Assembly: GCA_035532215.1 (NCBI GenBank)
Contig: DATKRK010000211.1
Coordinates: 1-20,622, forward strand
Source: JAICIG01 sp035532215
GTDB lineage: Bacteria; Planctomycetota; Planctomycetia; Pirellulales; JAICIG01
Direction of reading: 5' to 3'
DNA: 20,622 nucleotides
Below the pieces are notes generated by a model. That model ran no database searches, was not told the DNA's origin, and worked only from the letters and a program-made list of their open reading frames with translations. Shown here piece by piece: positions 1-7,304 of the stretch. Position 1 is the stretch's first letter. Every line of letters starts with the position of its first letter. The position numbers and the translations under genes are program-made.

Positions 1-406
1 TAGCAACCGGGCGCGCTTTCTCGCCCTTGCCGGCGATGAATTCGGCATTCATCGGCAACTGCGACTGTTGAAGCGTGTCGCGGTTGTTTTCCGTGGATGC
101 CTTCGCGTCCACGAGTAAAACCTGTGGAAAGATGCCGAATGGGGTTGTCAGCCAACGAACGCGCTTATAGTCGATGAAGCCCGCAAATCGTCGATTGATC
201 GCATAGCACTCGGCAACTTCAAGCGCATACTGCACAATGTCCTCGGCCAGTACGATAACCTCGGTTTCGGAAGCTGCGGCCGTGTGATCGAATATCTCCT
301 TGGCCTCTTTGGAGTATTCCTGAATCGCCTGGACGATTGTGCGAAGCGTCTGCTTCTCGATGGCCTCTAGCTGGTCCATCGTCAAGAGCCGATAGTCCTG
401 CTCCAT
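1..406 (-). CDS. SfiI-like type II restriction endonuclease, N-terminal part (cut by window edge)
   Basis: An open frame runs from ATG at 406-404 leftwards to the window edge without a stop, giving 135 residues. It begins MEQDYRLLTMDQLEAIEKQT and continues through a RRFAGFIDYKRVRWL segment and LLVDAKASTENNRDTLQ. From memory this matches SfiI of Streptomyces fimbriatus (about 269 aa) nearly residue for residue with no gaps. SfiI is a tetrameric enzyme that cuts GGCCNNNNNGGCC after binding two sites. The residues I recall as its PD-(D/E)xK active site, Asp79, Asp100 and Lys102, fall at exactly the same numbers here (codons 170-172, 107-109, 101-103), so catalysis looks preserved in the visible half. 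A purine-rich AAGGAAGG lies about 7 nt before the start. The C-terminal half, and the methyltransferase needed to protect the host, would lie left of position 1; none is seen to the right. Confidence 0.9.
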   Translation of the reverse strand, partial: MEQDYRLLTMDQLEAIEKQTLRTIVQAIQEYSKEAKEIFDHTAAASETEVIVLAEDIVQYALEVAECYAINRRFAGFIDYKRVRWLTTPFGIFPQVLLVDAKASTENNRDTLQQSQLPMNAEFIAGKGEKARPVA

Positions 407-558
407 CCCTGCCTTCCTTTCCCACTCCGTCCTTGGAGTGATGGGGAAGGCTAGCTAGAATTGGCCGTCAGGGCAACGCCGGTTTTCAATTACCGTGCCA
501 AAGCCTAGGCGTCCCGATCCGAGATTAGGACATTACCCTCGGCCCGGCGGGGAGAAGG

Positions 559-712
559 CTAGTGCTCCGTCAGCCGCTGATTGATGTATGTTCAAGTGAT
601 GGGTGGCTGGGTCTGAGCCTGGGCGAAGCCCCAGTACGCTGGGGCATCGCTTCGCTCTGCCGCCAGCCACCCCCGCTGCTTGAAATTATTCCTAGACCTG
701 ACAATGCACTAG
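559..712. repeat. MITE-like element with CTAG-ended terminal inverted repeats
   Basis: The left end CTAGTGCTCCGTCAG (559-573) and right end CTGACAATGCACTAG (698-712) are imperfect inverted repeats. The similarity extends inward to TTCAAG on the left (591-596) and its complement CTTGAA on the right. The 154-bp interval encloses the palindromic core at 601-672. A further copy of the right end, CTGACAAAGCACT, lies at 761-773. A repeat of the CTCTGCCGCCAGCCACCC module lies at about 714-731, so a second, partial unit is stacked beside the first. No transposase is present, so this would be a non-autonomous element if it is mobile. Confidence 0.6.
601..672 (-). repeat. Palindromic core repeat, copy 1
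   Basis: This 72-bp imperfect palindrome has outer arms GGGTGGCTGG and CCAGCCACCC and a central CCCCAG-TACG-CTGGGG hairpin. Its reverse complement matches 14825-14897 nearly perfectly for about 50 bp around the centre, so it is a dispersed repeat present in both orientations. Confidence 0.8.
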
Positions 713-878
713 GCTCTGCCGCCAGCCACCCTGGCCGCTAGCATTCGTCAGATCGTAGTTCTGACAAAGCACTGGTGGCGGGCCGGCGCCGGCGCGATTA
801 CGATATGCGGTTGTTCTTGACCATGATCCTTGAACCTCGCACGCCCCACACGCACCTTCTCTCGCCGGAGGCCCGCTG

Positions 879-1838
879 ATGCTTCGCTGTTTTTCACTGC
901 TTCTGCCCTGGGCTGTGTTCGCTTGCCTGGCAATGGTTGGAATTCGCCCGTCGGCCGCCGCCGAATTCACGGTCCAGCAACACAAAGGCGGCGTGCTCGT
1001 CAAAATCGACGGCCTGCCGTTCACCGACTACCTGACCGAAACCGGCCCCAAACCGATCCTCTGGCCGATCCTCGGACCCGGCGGCGTGGCCATGACCCGA
1101 GCCTATCCGATGAAGGATGTCGAAGGCGAAAAGCACGATCATCCACACCAACGCTCGCTGTGGTTCACGCACGGCGACGTCAACGGCGTCGATTTCTGGA
1201 GCGAACAAGAGGGGCACGGCTCGATCGTCCACCGCGAGTATCTCGCCCTCGAAGGCGGCCCCGATTCGGCGATCATCGCCACGCGCAACGACTGGGTTGA
1301 CGCCAAGGGCAAGAAAGTCTGCGAGGACGAGCGTCGTCTCACGTTCGGCATCGGCGAGCACGGGCGGACGATCGACTTCGACATCACGCTTAAGGCCAGC
1401 GAAGGCCCGCTCACCTTCGGCGACACCAAAGAAGGCGCGATGGGCATCCGCATTCCGACGGTGATGGACGTCAACAGCAAGAAAGGGGGCCGGATCGTCA
1501 CCAGCGAAGGCCTGACCGATACGGCCGCCTGGGGCAAGCCCGCCAGTTGGGTCGACTATCACGGCGAGGTCGACAAGCAGCACGTCGGCATCGCCATTCT
1601 GAACCACCCCTCGAGCTTCCGCTACCCGACGCGCTGGCACGTGCGCGACTATGGGCTGTTCGCCGCGAATCCGTTCGGGCTGAAAGACTTCGAAGGCAAC
1701 GACAAGCTCAACGGCAGCTACACCGTGCAAGTCGGCGAGTCGATCGCTTTGCGCTACCGCTTCGTGTTCCATTCAGGCGACGAAAAGGCGGCGGGCATCG
1801 CGCGGGCGTTCGAGCAGTACGCCACGGAGAAGAAATAG
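879..1838 (+). CDS. Secreted PmoA-family (DUF6807) protein
   Basis: A 319-aa protein with a Sec signal peptide (hydrophobic residues 5-22, probable cleavage after Ser-Ala-Ala-Ala near residue 28). The mature part has the hallmarks of DUF6807, often annotated 'PmoA family' in planctomycetes and Bacteroidetes: a KPILWPILGPGG stretch (58-69), a histidine-rich HDHPHQRSLWFTHGDVNG motif (86-103) followed by DFW, and a GIRIPT segment near residue 190. The name comes from weak resemblance to methane monooxygenase subunit A and does not mean methane oxidation; the role is unknown but these proteins occur with sugar-degrading enzymes. The start is fixed by GGAGG at 867-871, 7 nt before ATG. The gene stands alone, 77 nt ahead of the deacetylase start. 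Confidence 0.85.
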   Translation: MLRCFSLLLPWAVFACLAMVGIRPSAAAEFTVQQHKGGVLVKIDGLPFTDYLTETGPKPILWPILGPGGVAMTRAYPMKDVEGEKHDHPHQRSLWFTHGDVNGVDFWSEQEGHGSIVHREYLALEGGPDSAIIATRNDWVDAKGKKVCEDERRLTFGIGEHGRTIDFDITLKASEGPLTFGDTKEGAMGIRIPTVMDVNSKKGGRIVTSEGLTDTAAWGKPASWVDYHGEVDKQHVGIAILNHPSSFRYPTRWHVRDYGLFAANPFGLKDFEGNDKLNGSYTVQVGESIALRYRFVFHSGDEKAAGIARAFEQYATEKK

Positions 1839-1915
1839 CGGCGACCGCCGCCGCGATTTTTAGTTCGATAAAACCTCGCCTTCTATTTCGATAACGCCTC
1901 GCCCGGAGGTTGGTC

Positions 1916-3460
1916 ATGCGGTCGCCCTCACCCCGGCCCTCTCCCAAAGGGAGAGGGAGAAAAAGAGCCTGCGGCTTCCTGCTCGCGATGTTTTGCCTGT
2001 TGCTGCTCGCTGCAACCCCTTGCAGCGCGGCTGACCGCGGCCAGGCGAAAATCTACGTCGTGCTCTGGTTCGATACGGAAGATTACTTGCTTCCGGCCAG
2101 CGACGACGCGGCGCTGCGCATCGCCGATTTTCTCACGGGCGAAAAAATCCGAGCGACGTTCAAAGTCGTCGGCGAAAAGGCGCGCACGCTCGAGCGGCGC
2201 GAGCGGTTCGACGTGATCGCCGCGCTCAAGAAACATGAGATCGGCTATCACTCGAACTACCATAGCGTACAGCCCAGCCCCGCGATGTATCTTTCCACGC
2301 TCGGTTGGGACGACGGCGTGGCCGAGTTCGAGCGCCGCGAAGGGCCCGGCTTGCGCGACGTGCAGCGCATCTTCGACCAGAAGCCAAGTTGCTACGGTCA
2401 GCCGGGCAGTTCTTGGGCGCCGCAATCGTTCGGCGCCATCCGGCGTTGGGGCTTGCCAGTCTATCTCGATGCTGGCACTCACGTGCGACTCGACGACAAG
2501 CCGCACTACTACTGCGGCGTACTCACTCTGTACAAGTTGGCACACACGCTGCGCACCGGCCTGGGCGGCGAGAACGAATTGTTCGCCGCCCAGGATCGCT
2601 TTCAATCGGCCCGGCAGGCGCTGCTCGCCGATGGGGGCGGGCTGGTCAGCATCTATTATCATCCTTGCGAGTTCGTTCACAAACAATTTTGGGACGGCGT
2701 CAATTTCGGCCGCGGCGCGAATCCGCCGCGTTCGGCCTGGAAGCCGCCGCCGGCCAAGACGCCCGCGGAGAGCCGCTTGGCCTACGACAACTTCGAGCGT
2801 TACATCCGCTTCATCCGCGGCTTCGCCGAAGTCGAGTTCATCACCGCAACGCAAGCGGCGAAGCTCTACCGCGATCGGGCCCAAGACCGCGAATTCGGGC
2901 CGAGCGAATTGAAAGCGATCGCCGCCGCGGTCGCCGCCGACGCGAACTTTCAGCGACACGGCGATTACGCGCTCGCCGCCAGCGAAGTTTTTTGGCTGTT
3001 GAACGAATACGTCGCTCGGGCGGCGGCCGGCGAAAAGCCGGCAAAACTCGTGCTCGAACAAACGCCCTTAGGGCCCGCCGAGCCGACGCCGCAACTCGCC
3101 GCACCCGTAACGACCGATGCCAGCCAGTTCGCCCGCACGGCCGCCGACGTTTCCGCGTTTCTCGCCCGCCACGGCCGGTTGCCGCCGACCGTTTGGCTCG
3201 GCAGCCTCGGCGTGCCGCCCGAATCGTATCTGCCGGCCTTGGCCCGCGAAGCGAGTCGATTGCTCGATGGCAAGCCGCTTGCAGACTCGATCGAACTGGC
3301 GCCCGCCCGGCTTGCGGCCGCCGGCTATGTGGCCGACGACGGGCCGAATCTCTGGGGCTGGGTCATCTTTCCGCCCGGCTTTCGCGCGCCGGGCATGATG
3401 GAGTTGGCCAAACGACAGGCCTGGACGATCAAGCCGGCGATCTTGGGCGGGGATGATTGA
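1916..3460 (+). CDS. Secreted polysaccharide-deacetylase-like protein
   Basis: A 514-aa protein. Residues 46-330 resemble the NodB/polysaccharide deacetylase fold: FDTED at 52-56 supplies the catalytic/metal aspartate region, ATFKVVG at 80-86 is the usual second beta-strand motif, and HSNYH at 112-116 is the H-x3-H metal motif. A later YYHPCEF is also typical. The C-terminal 180 residues have no recognised domain. The predicted reaction is removal of N- or O-acetyl groups from a polysaccharide outside the cytoplasm. The start is ATG 1916, 6 nt after GGAGG (1905-1909); a TTG at 1910 is less likely. The signal peptide is odd: residues 2-17 (basic, Ser/Pro-rich) are encoded by a dispersed repeat (1924-1957), and the hydrophobic core FLLAMFCLLLLAA follows. 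An internal ATG at 1988 could give a shorter signal. Confidence 0.8.
   Translation: MRSPSPRPSPKGRGRKRACGFLLAMFCLLLLAATPCSAADRGQAKIYVVLWFDTEDYLLPASDDAALRIADFLTGEKIRATFKVVGEKARTLERRERFDVIAALKKHEIGYHSNYHSVQPSPAMYLSTLGWDDGVAEFERREGPGLRDVQRIFDQKPSCYGQPGSSWAPQSFGAIRRWGLPVYLDAGTHVRLDDKPHYYCGVLTLYKLAHTLRTGLGGENELFAAQDRFQSARQALLADGGGLVSIYYHPCEFVHKQFWDGVNFGRGANPPRSAWKPPPAKTPAESRLAYDNFERYIRFIRGFAEVEFITATQAAKLYRDRAQDREFGPSELKAIAAAVAADANFQRHGDYALAASEVFWLLNEYVARAAAGEKPAKLVLEQTPLGPAEPTPQLAAPVTTDASQFARTAADVSAFLARHGRLPPTVWLGSLGVPPESYLPALAREASRLLDGKPLADSIELAPARLAAAGYVADDGPNLWGWVIFPPGFRAPGMMELAKRQAWTIKPAILGGDD
1924..1957. repeat. CCCTCACCCC/CTCCC repeat inside a coding region
   Basis: These 34 bp differ at about one position from the reverse complement of 16757-16790. 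The central CCCTCTCCC-AAA-GGGAGAGGG is a perfect hairpin. The copy lies in frame within the signal-peptide n-region of the deacetylase-like gene. Confidence 0.85.
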
Positions 3461-3555
3461 TCGGCAATCGCCAGAATTGCACTGGCATGGAAGGACCGTG
3501 CGCGATAGCATCTAATTAGCATTGAATTGAGTGTTAAGTGCGCGAGGAGTTTGAC

Positions 3556-3867
3556 GTGCTGAATCTTGCCAAAGGAATCGACTCCCTAACGAATTTCAAG
3601 CGGCAGACTGCCGATTTCCTGACCCGGCTGCACAAAACCGGCGAGCCGGTGGTGTTGACTGTCAATGGGAAGGCTGAAGTGGTCGTCCAAGACGCCGCAG
3701 CCTATCAACGTTTGGTTGAAGCCGCCTGCAAAGCCGATCGTGAAGAAGCGGTCGCGGCAATCCGAGCCGGGCTCGCCGACGTCGCCGCTGGCCGTACCAA
3801 GCCCGCCCGAGCTGCGCTTAAGGCTTTGGCGAAAAAGTATGGAATTCCTGACGGAAAGCCGACGTGA
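3556..3867 (+). CDS. Phd/YefM-family antitoxin
   Basis: A 103-aa protein, MLNLAKGIDSLTNFKRQTADF onward, followed by LHKTGEPVVLTVNGKAEVVVQDAAAYQRLVE. This is the standard Phd/YefM fold: an N-terminal DNA-binding and dimerisation domain that represses its own operon, and a C-terminal tail that wraps the toxin. The GTG start at 3556 is preferred over an in-frame GTG at 3538 because GAGGAG (3544-3549) sits 6 nt upstream and family members usually begin at this methionine. The stop overlaps the toxin start by 4 nt (GTGA), the usual coupling of such pairs. The antitoxin appears intact whereas its toxin does not, so it may now be an orphan antidote or a relic. Confidence 0.87.
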   Translation: MLNLAKGIDSLTNFKRQTADFLTRLHKTGEPVVLTVNGKAEVVVQDAAAYQRLVEAACKADREEAVAAIRAGLADVAAGRTKPARAALKALAKKYGIPDGKPT

Positions 3868-3984
3868 AGTATCAGGTTCGGTTGACGCTCAAGGCAGAGC
3901 AGGACATCACAAGCATTCTTGACTGGTTTCACGAGCAGACTGCGCCGGCAGCAGGGGTGAAATGGCTCGCGAACCTAAAACTAA

Positions 3985-4011
3985 GCATCGAGAATAGAAT
4001 AACATCCCAAT
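3985..4011 (+). repeat. GCATCGAG...TCCC dispersed repeat, copy in toxin gene
   Basis: 27 bp identical to 15034-15060. It is a member of the looser family GCAcCGAGgATTaAATAAg.TCCC found also at 11009-11039, 14789-14818, 14904-14933 (reverse) and 15086-15113 (reverse). It marks the point where the toxin reading frame loses family similarity. Confidence 0.8.
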
Positions 4012-4185
4012 ACTCGGCGGCTCGGAAACCCAATAGCCAAGCGATTGCGGATGATTCGAGTCGAATTTGGGAGGCGACCCAATTCAGGGCGCTAATTCGT
4101 CAAGGCGCTATTCGTACGTCAGGCGAGTGCTGGAAGCACGGCGTGCATTTTGGACGGGCGGGCAACACGACTCGCCGCGAGGCCA

Positions 4186-4305
4186 TTACGGGTTCCTCTT
4201 CTCTGATCTCGCGGAAAAACGTCTCCCTCGGGCGAGCCGTCGGAGAGCAAGCATTCAAATGCTCCCAAACTCCGAAAAACCGGAACAGAGAAGAGGAACC
4301 CGTAA
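4186..4305. repeat. Inverted-repeat element, copy A
   Basis: TTACGGGTTCCTCTTCTCTG at 4186-4205 is repeated as an exact reverse complement at 4286-4305, with an 80-bp unrelated spacer. The same arms, extended to 26 bp, flank 15238-15369. The spacers of the two copies do not resemble each other. No protein is encoded. Confidence 0.85.
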
Positions 4306-4498
4306 ACACCGAAGAATGAGTTCCCGCCTACCCTACCGGTCAGACGCCATATCGCCAAGCGACCTTTAGGGAGTTCGCCAAATTCAGAGCTTCCCTGTTT
4401 CCTCTCCCGCCTTATCGGTTAAACTCAGCTTCGCTCGGCTGTTTTCAGGCGACGCCGAGCGTAGGAATTCCCATCGCAGCGCTCAGGAGGCTTTTGTC

Positions 4499-7225
4499 AT
4501 GACGACGCAGTTGGCGAAGACGCGCCCCAGCGGACGGCTGTCGCTCAAGGATCGACTCTCGCGACTCACGTTTCTCGAAGCCAGCAAGCTGCTCGGCCCC
4601 GACGGCAAGAAGCTGATCCAGCGCAGCGCCAACCTTTGGGATTTCAAGATCGAGCGCGACGTTTACCTGGGCGACGATCTGTTCCGCCTGCGGTTTCCCG
4701 GCGAGACGGTCGAAGGCCAGCCGCTGGTGGTCACGATCACGCTGATGGCCGAAGCCCTGCAGCGGCTGCACTACAACTGCACGGCTTGTTCCGAAGCCTG
4801 CGAGCACGCGGGAGCGGCGTTCTCTCTGATTCTGGAAGACAAGCTGGCTCTCGGTCTGGCCGCGGCGCCGCAAGAGCGCGTGCCGATCGAAAGCCTCGAC
4901 GAAGAGGCCTTGGTCGAAAAAGCTCTGGCCGAACGGGCCGAGCGGGCCAAGGCCGAGAAAATGACGGTCGCGTCGAAAGACCCCGCACAGCCTTGGACCG
5001 ACTACGTGGTCACTAACCGCGTCAGCGGCAAGAGCTACCGCGTGGCCTTGCGCGGCGTGCAGCCGGGCGAGTCGTATTGCTCCTGCCCCGACTTCCGCAC
5101 CAACACGCTCGGCACGTGCAAGCACATCCTGCACGTGCTGGGCAAGGCGAAACGCAAGTTCACGGCCGCCCAGTTGAAGCGGCCCTATCGCCGCCAGCGG
5201 CTAGGGCTGCACCTGCGTTACGACCACGATGTAACGTTGCGGCTGCTCGTGCCCGACCGCCTCGACGATGAGGCGGCCAAGATCATCGCCCCGATCAAGG
5301 ACCGGCCGATCGAAGACCTGCACGACCTGACGCAGCGATTGGGGAAGCTGCAAAAGCTCGGCCGCGAGGTCTCGGTCTATCCCGACGCCGAGGAGTTCAT
5401 CGAGCAGCGACTGTTCGAGCGGCGGATGCGCGAAAAAATGGCCGAAATCCGCAGCGATCCGAACGATCATCCGCTGCGCACGGCGCTGCTCAAGACGCCG
5501 CTGCTGCCGTATCAGATGGACGGCGTGGCCTTCGCCGCGGGCGCCGGCCGGGCGATTCTGGCCGACGACATGGGCCTGGGCAAAACGATCCAAGGCGTGG
5601 GCGTCGCCGAACTGCTGGCTCGCGAGGCCGAAATCAGCAAGGTGCTGGTCGTCTGCCCGGCCTCGCTCAAATCGCAATGGCGAAATGAGATTCACCGCTT
5701 CTGCGACCGCGACGTGCAGCTCATCGGCGGCGCCGCGCGCGAACGTCACGGGCAGTACGGCAACGACTGCTTCTTCACGGTTTGCAACTACGAGCAGGTG
5801 CTGCGCGATATTCTGGCCGTCGAGTGCGTGAAGTGGGATTTGATCATTCTCGACGAAGGCCAGCGGATCAAGAACTGGGCGGCCAAGACCAGCAATGTCA
5901 TCAAAAGCCTGAAGTCTCGCTTCGCGCTGGTGCTCTCGGGCACGCCGCTCGAAAACCGGCTCGACGAACTCTACTCGGTCGTGCAATTCATCGACGACCG
6001 GCGGCTGGGGCCCGGCTTTCGCTTCTTCAACAAGCACCGCATGGTCGACGAAAAGGGCAAGGTGCTGGGCTACAAGAACCTGGGCGAGCTGCGCGAAACG
6101 CTCAAACCCGTGCTGTTGCGCCGCACGCGCGAGAGCGTGCGGCTCGAGCTGCCGCCGCGCACGACCGAGATCGTCCGCATCGCGCCGACCGATGAACAAC
6201 TCGTGCTGCACAACTCGCACATGCAGGTGGTCAGCACGATCACGCGAAAGAAATTCATCACCGAGATGGACCTGCTGCGGCTGCAAAAGGCGCTGTTGAT
6301 GTGCCGCATGGCGGCCGACAGCACCTACCTGGTCGACAAGCAAAAGCCCGGCTATTCGACCAAGCTGGCCTATCTCGACGAACTGTTCGAGCGGCTGTTC
6401 GAGGAACAGGGCCGCAAGGTGGTGCTGTTTTCGGAATGGACCACGATGCTCGACCTGATCGAGGCGCTGCTCAAGAAGCGCAAGCTCGAATTCGTGCGGC
6501 TCGACGGCGGCGTGCCGCAAAAGCAGCGGCAGGCGCTGGTCCACAAGTTTCAGACCGACGCCGACTGCAAACTGTTTTTGACGACCAACGCCGGGTCGGT
6601 GGGCTTGAATCTGCAAGCGGCCAACACGGTGATCAATGTCGATCTGCCCTGGAATCCCGCGGTGCTCGAGCAGCGGATCGCCCGGGCGCACCGCATGGGA
6701 CAAAAGCGCGAGGTGCAGGTCTTCGTGCTCGTGACCGAAGAGACGATCGAGGAGCGACTGCTGGGCACGATCGCCGCCAAGAAGGACCTGGCGCTGGCGG
6801 CGCTCGACGTCGAATCGGAAATCGAGCAGGTCAACTTGCACAGTGGCATGGAGGAACTCAAGGGCCGCCTGGAAATTCTGCTCGGCGCGAAGCCCGAGGC
6901 GCCGATCGACGAATCGGTCAAACGGGCCGCCGCGGCCCCAGCGGAACGCACGTTGGGCGAAGAGCATCGCGAGCGCGTGGCGGCTGCCGGCGGCGAACTG
7001 CTGGGCGCCGCGTTCAAGTTCCTCGGCGAGCTGGTTTCGCAGCAGCAAACGCCGGCGCCTTCCGAAGCGTTGGTCGCGAATCTGCGCACCGGCCTCGGCG
7101 CCTGCGTCGAAGACGGCGGCGACGGCAAGCCGCGGCTGACGGTCACGCTGCCCGACCGGGCGGCGCTGGAGAGTTTGGCCCAGACGCTGGCCACGCTGCT
7201 AGCGGCGGGCGGGGGGAAAACGTAG
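4499..7225 (+). CDS. SNF2-family helicase with SWIM zinc finger
   Basis: A 908-aa DNA-dependent ATPase of the Swi2/Snf2 group (HepA/RapA-like bacterial branch), expected to translocate on duplex DNA and remodel bound proteins; the cellular target is unknown. Residues 194-209 (C-S-C ... C-K-H) form a SWIM zinc finger. An earlier C94-x2-C97-x3-C101-x-H103 may be a second metal site. The ATPase core has Walker A DDMGLGKT (355-362), DEGQ at 452-455 in place of DEAH, and SGTPLENR (480-487). The helicase-C lobe ends with GLNLQAAN and QRIARAHRMGQ (about 702-730). About 140 C-terminal residues are Ala/Glu-rich. The start is ATG 4499, with AGGAGG (4485-4490) 8 nt upstream. Its TAG stop lies inside a palindromic repeat. 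Confidence 0.93.
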   Translation: MTTQLAKTRPSGRLSLKDRLSRLTFLEASKLLGPDGKKLIQRSANLWDFKIERDVYLGDDLFRLRFPGETVEGQPLVVTITLMAEALQRLHYNCTACSEACEHAGAAFSLILEDKLALGLAAAPQERVPIESLDEEALVEKALAERAERAKAEKMTVASKDPAQPWTDYVVTNRVSGKSYRVALRGVQPGESYCSCPDFRTNTLGTCKHILHVLGKAKRKFTAAQLKRPYRRQRLGLHLRYDHDVTLRLLVPDRLDDEAAKIIAPIKDRPIEDLHDLTQRLGKLQKLGREVSVYPDAEEFIEQRLFERRMREKMAEIRSDPNDHPLRTALLKTPLLPYQMDGVAFAAGAGRAILADDMGLGKTIQGVGVAELLAREAEISKVLVVCPASLKSQWRNEIHRFCDRDVQLIGGAARERHGQYGNDCFFTVCNYEQVLRDILAVECVKWDLIILDEGQRIKNWAAKTSNVIKSLKSRFALVLSGTPLENRLDELYSVVQFIDDRRLGPGFRFFNKHRMVDEKGKVLGYKNLGELRETLKPVLLRRTRESVRLELPPRTTEIVRIAPTDEQLVLHNSHMQVVSTITRKKFITEMDLLRLQKALLMCRMAADSTYLVDKQKPGYSTKLAYLDELFERLFEEQGRKVVLFSEWTTMLDLIEALLKKRKLEFVRLDGGVPQKQRQALVHKFQTDADCKLFLTTNAGSVGLNLQAANTVINVDLPWNPAVLEQRIARAHRMGQKREVQVFVLVTEETIEERLLGTIAAKKDLALAALDVESEIEQVNLHSGMEELKGRLEILLGAKPEAPIDESVKRAAAAPAERTLGEEHRERVAAAGGELLGAAFKFLGELVSQQQTPAPSEALVANLRTGLGACVEDGGDGKPRLTVTLPDRAALESLAQTLATLLAAGGGKT

Positions 7226-7269
7226 GTCAGGCTTTCCAGCCTGACGTCAGGCTGGAAAGCCAGCCCTAC
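7222..7269. repeat. Palindromic repeat overlapping the SNF2 stop codon
   Basis: Arms 7222-7245 and 7246-7269 are complementary at 21 of 24 positions, centred on GACGTC. The innermost 16 bp of each arm pair perfectly. There is no T-run after it, so it is not a classical intrinsic terminator, though a transcript could fold into a long hairpin. The left arm supplies the TAG that ends the SNF2 frame. The look is that of a REP-like dispersed repeat. Confidence 0.75.
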
Positions 7270-7304
7270 GATACACGGCGGCCAGGAGTGAGCAGGGAGT
7301 CCCG

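Larger units (their letters stand above)
407..878. other. Gene-free gap filled with dispersed-repeat remnants
   Basis: This gap between the divergent SfiI-like gene and the PmoA-family gene contains no convincing ORF. Positions 559-775 consist almost entirely of repeat modules, annotated separately. Positions 407-558 and 776-866 show nothing recognisable beyond the GGAGG ribosome binding site at 867-871 of the next gene. A promoter for each flanking gene must lie here, but no clear -35/-10 pair could be picked out. Confidence 0.6.
3864..4319 (+). pseudogene. ParE/RelE-type toxin, C-terminal half replaced by repeat DNA
   Basis: The frame opens with GTG at 3864 overlapping the antitoxin stop. 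The first 40 or so residues (VKYQVRLTLKAEQDITSILD, then WFHEQTAPAAGVKWLANL) are typical of the plasmid-stabilisation ParE/RelE superfamily, whose members are normally about 95-110 aa. From position 3985 the DNA becomes a dispersed repeat that also occurs at 15034-15060, and from 4186 it enters the 20-bp inverted-repeat element. The frame stays open by chance to 4319, giving 151 residues with a non-toxin tail. The C-terminal strand carrying the usual YRILF and HVRH-type motifs is missing. Weak toxin-like fragments (for example VHFGRAGNT) occur around 4144-4170 but cannot be joined convincingly. The product is probably inactive. Confidence 0.7.

Noticed and set aside
219..425. A 68-codon minus-strand frame at the left edge
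   Set aside because: It is out of frame with the SfiI-like gene that occupies the same strand and matches a known protein.
4067..4369. A 100-codon plus-strand frame after the toxin
   Set aside because: It reads across the inverted-repeat element and shows no convincing match to the lost toxin C-terminus.
5201..7048. A 615-codon minus-strand frame
   Set aside because: It is antisense to the SNF2 catalytic core, whose motifs are all on the plus strand.
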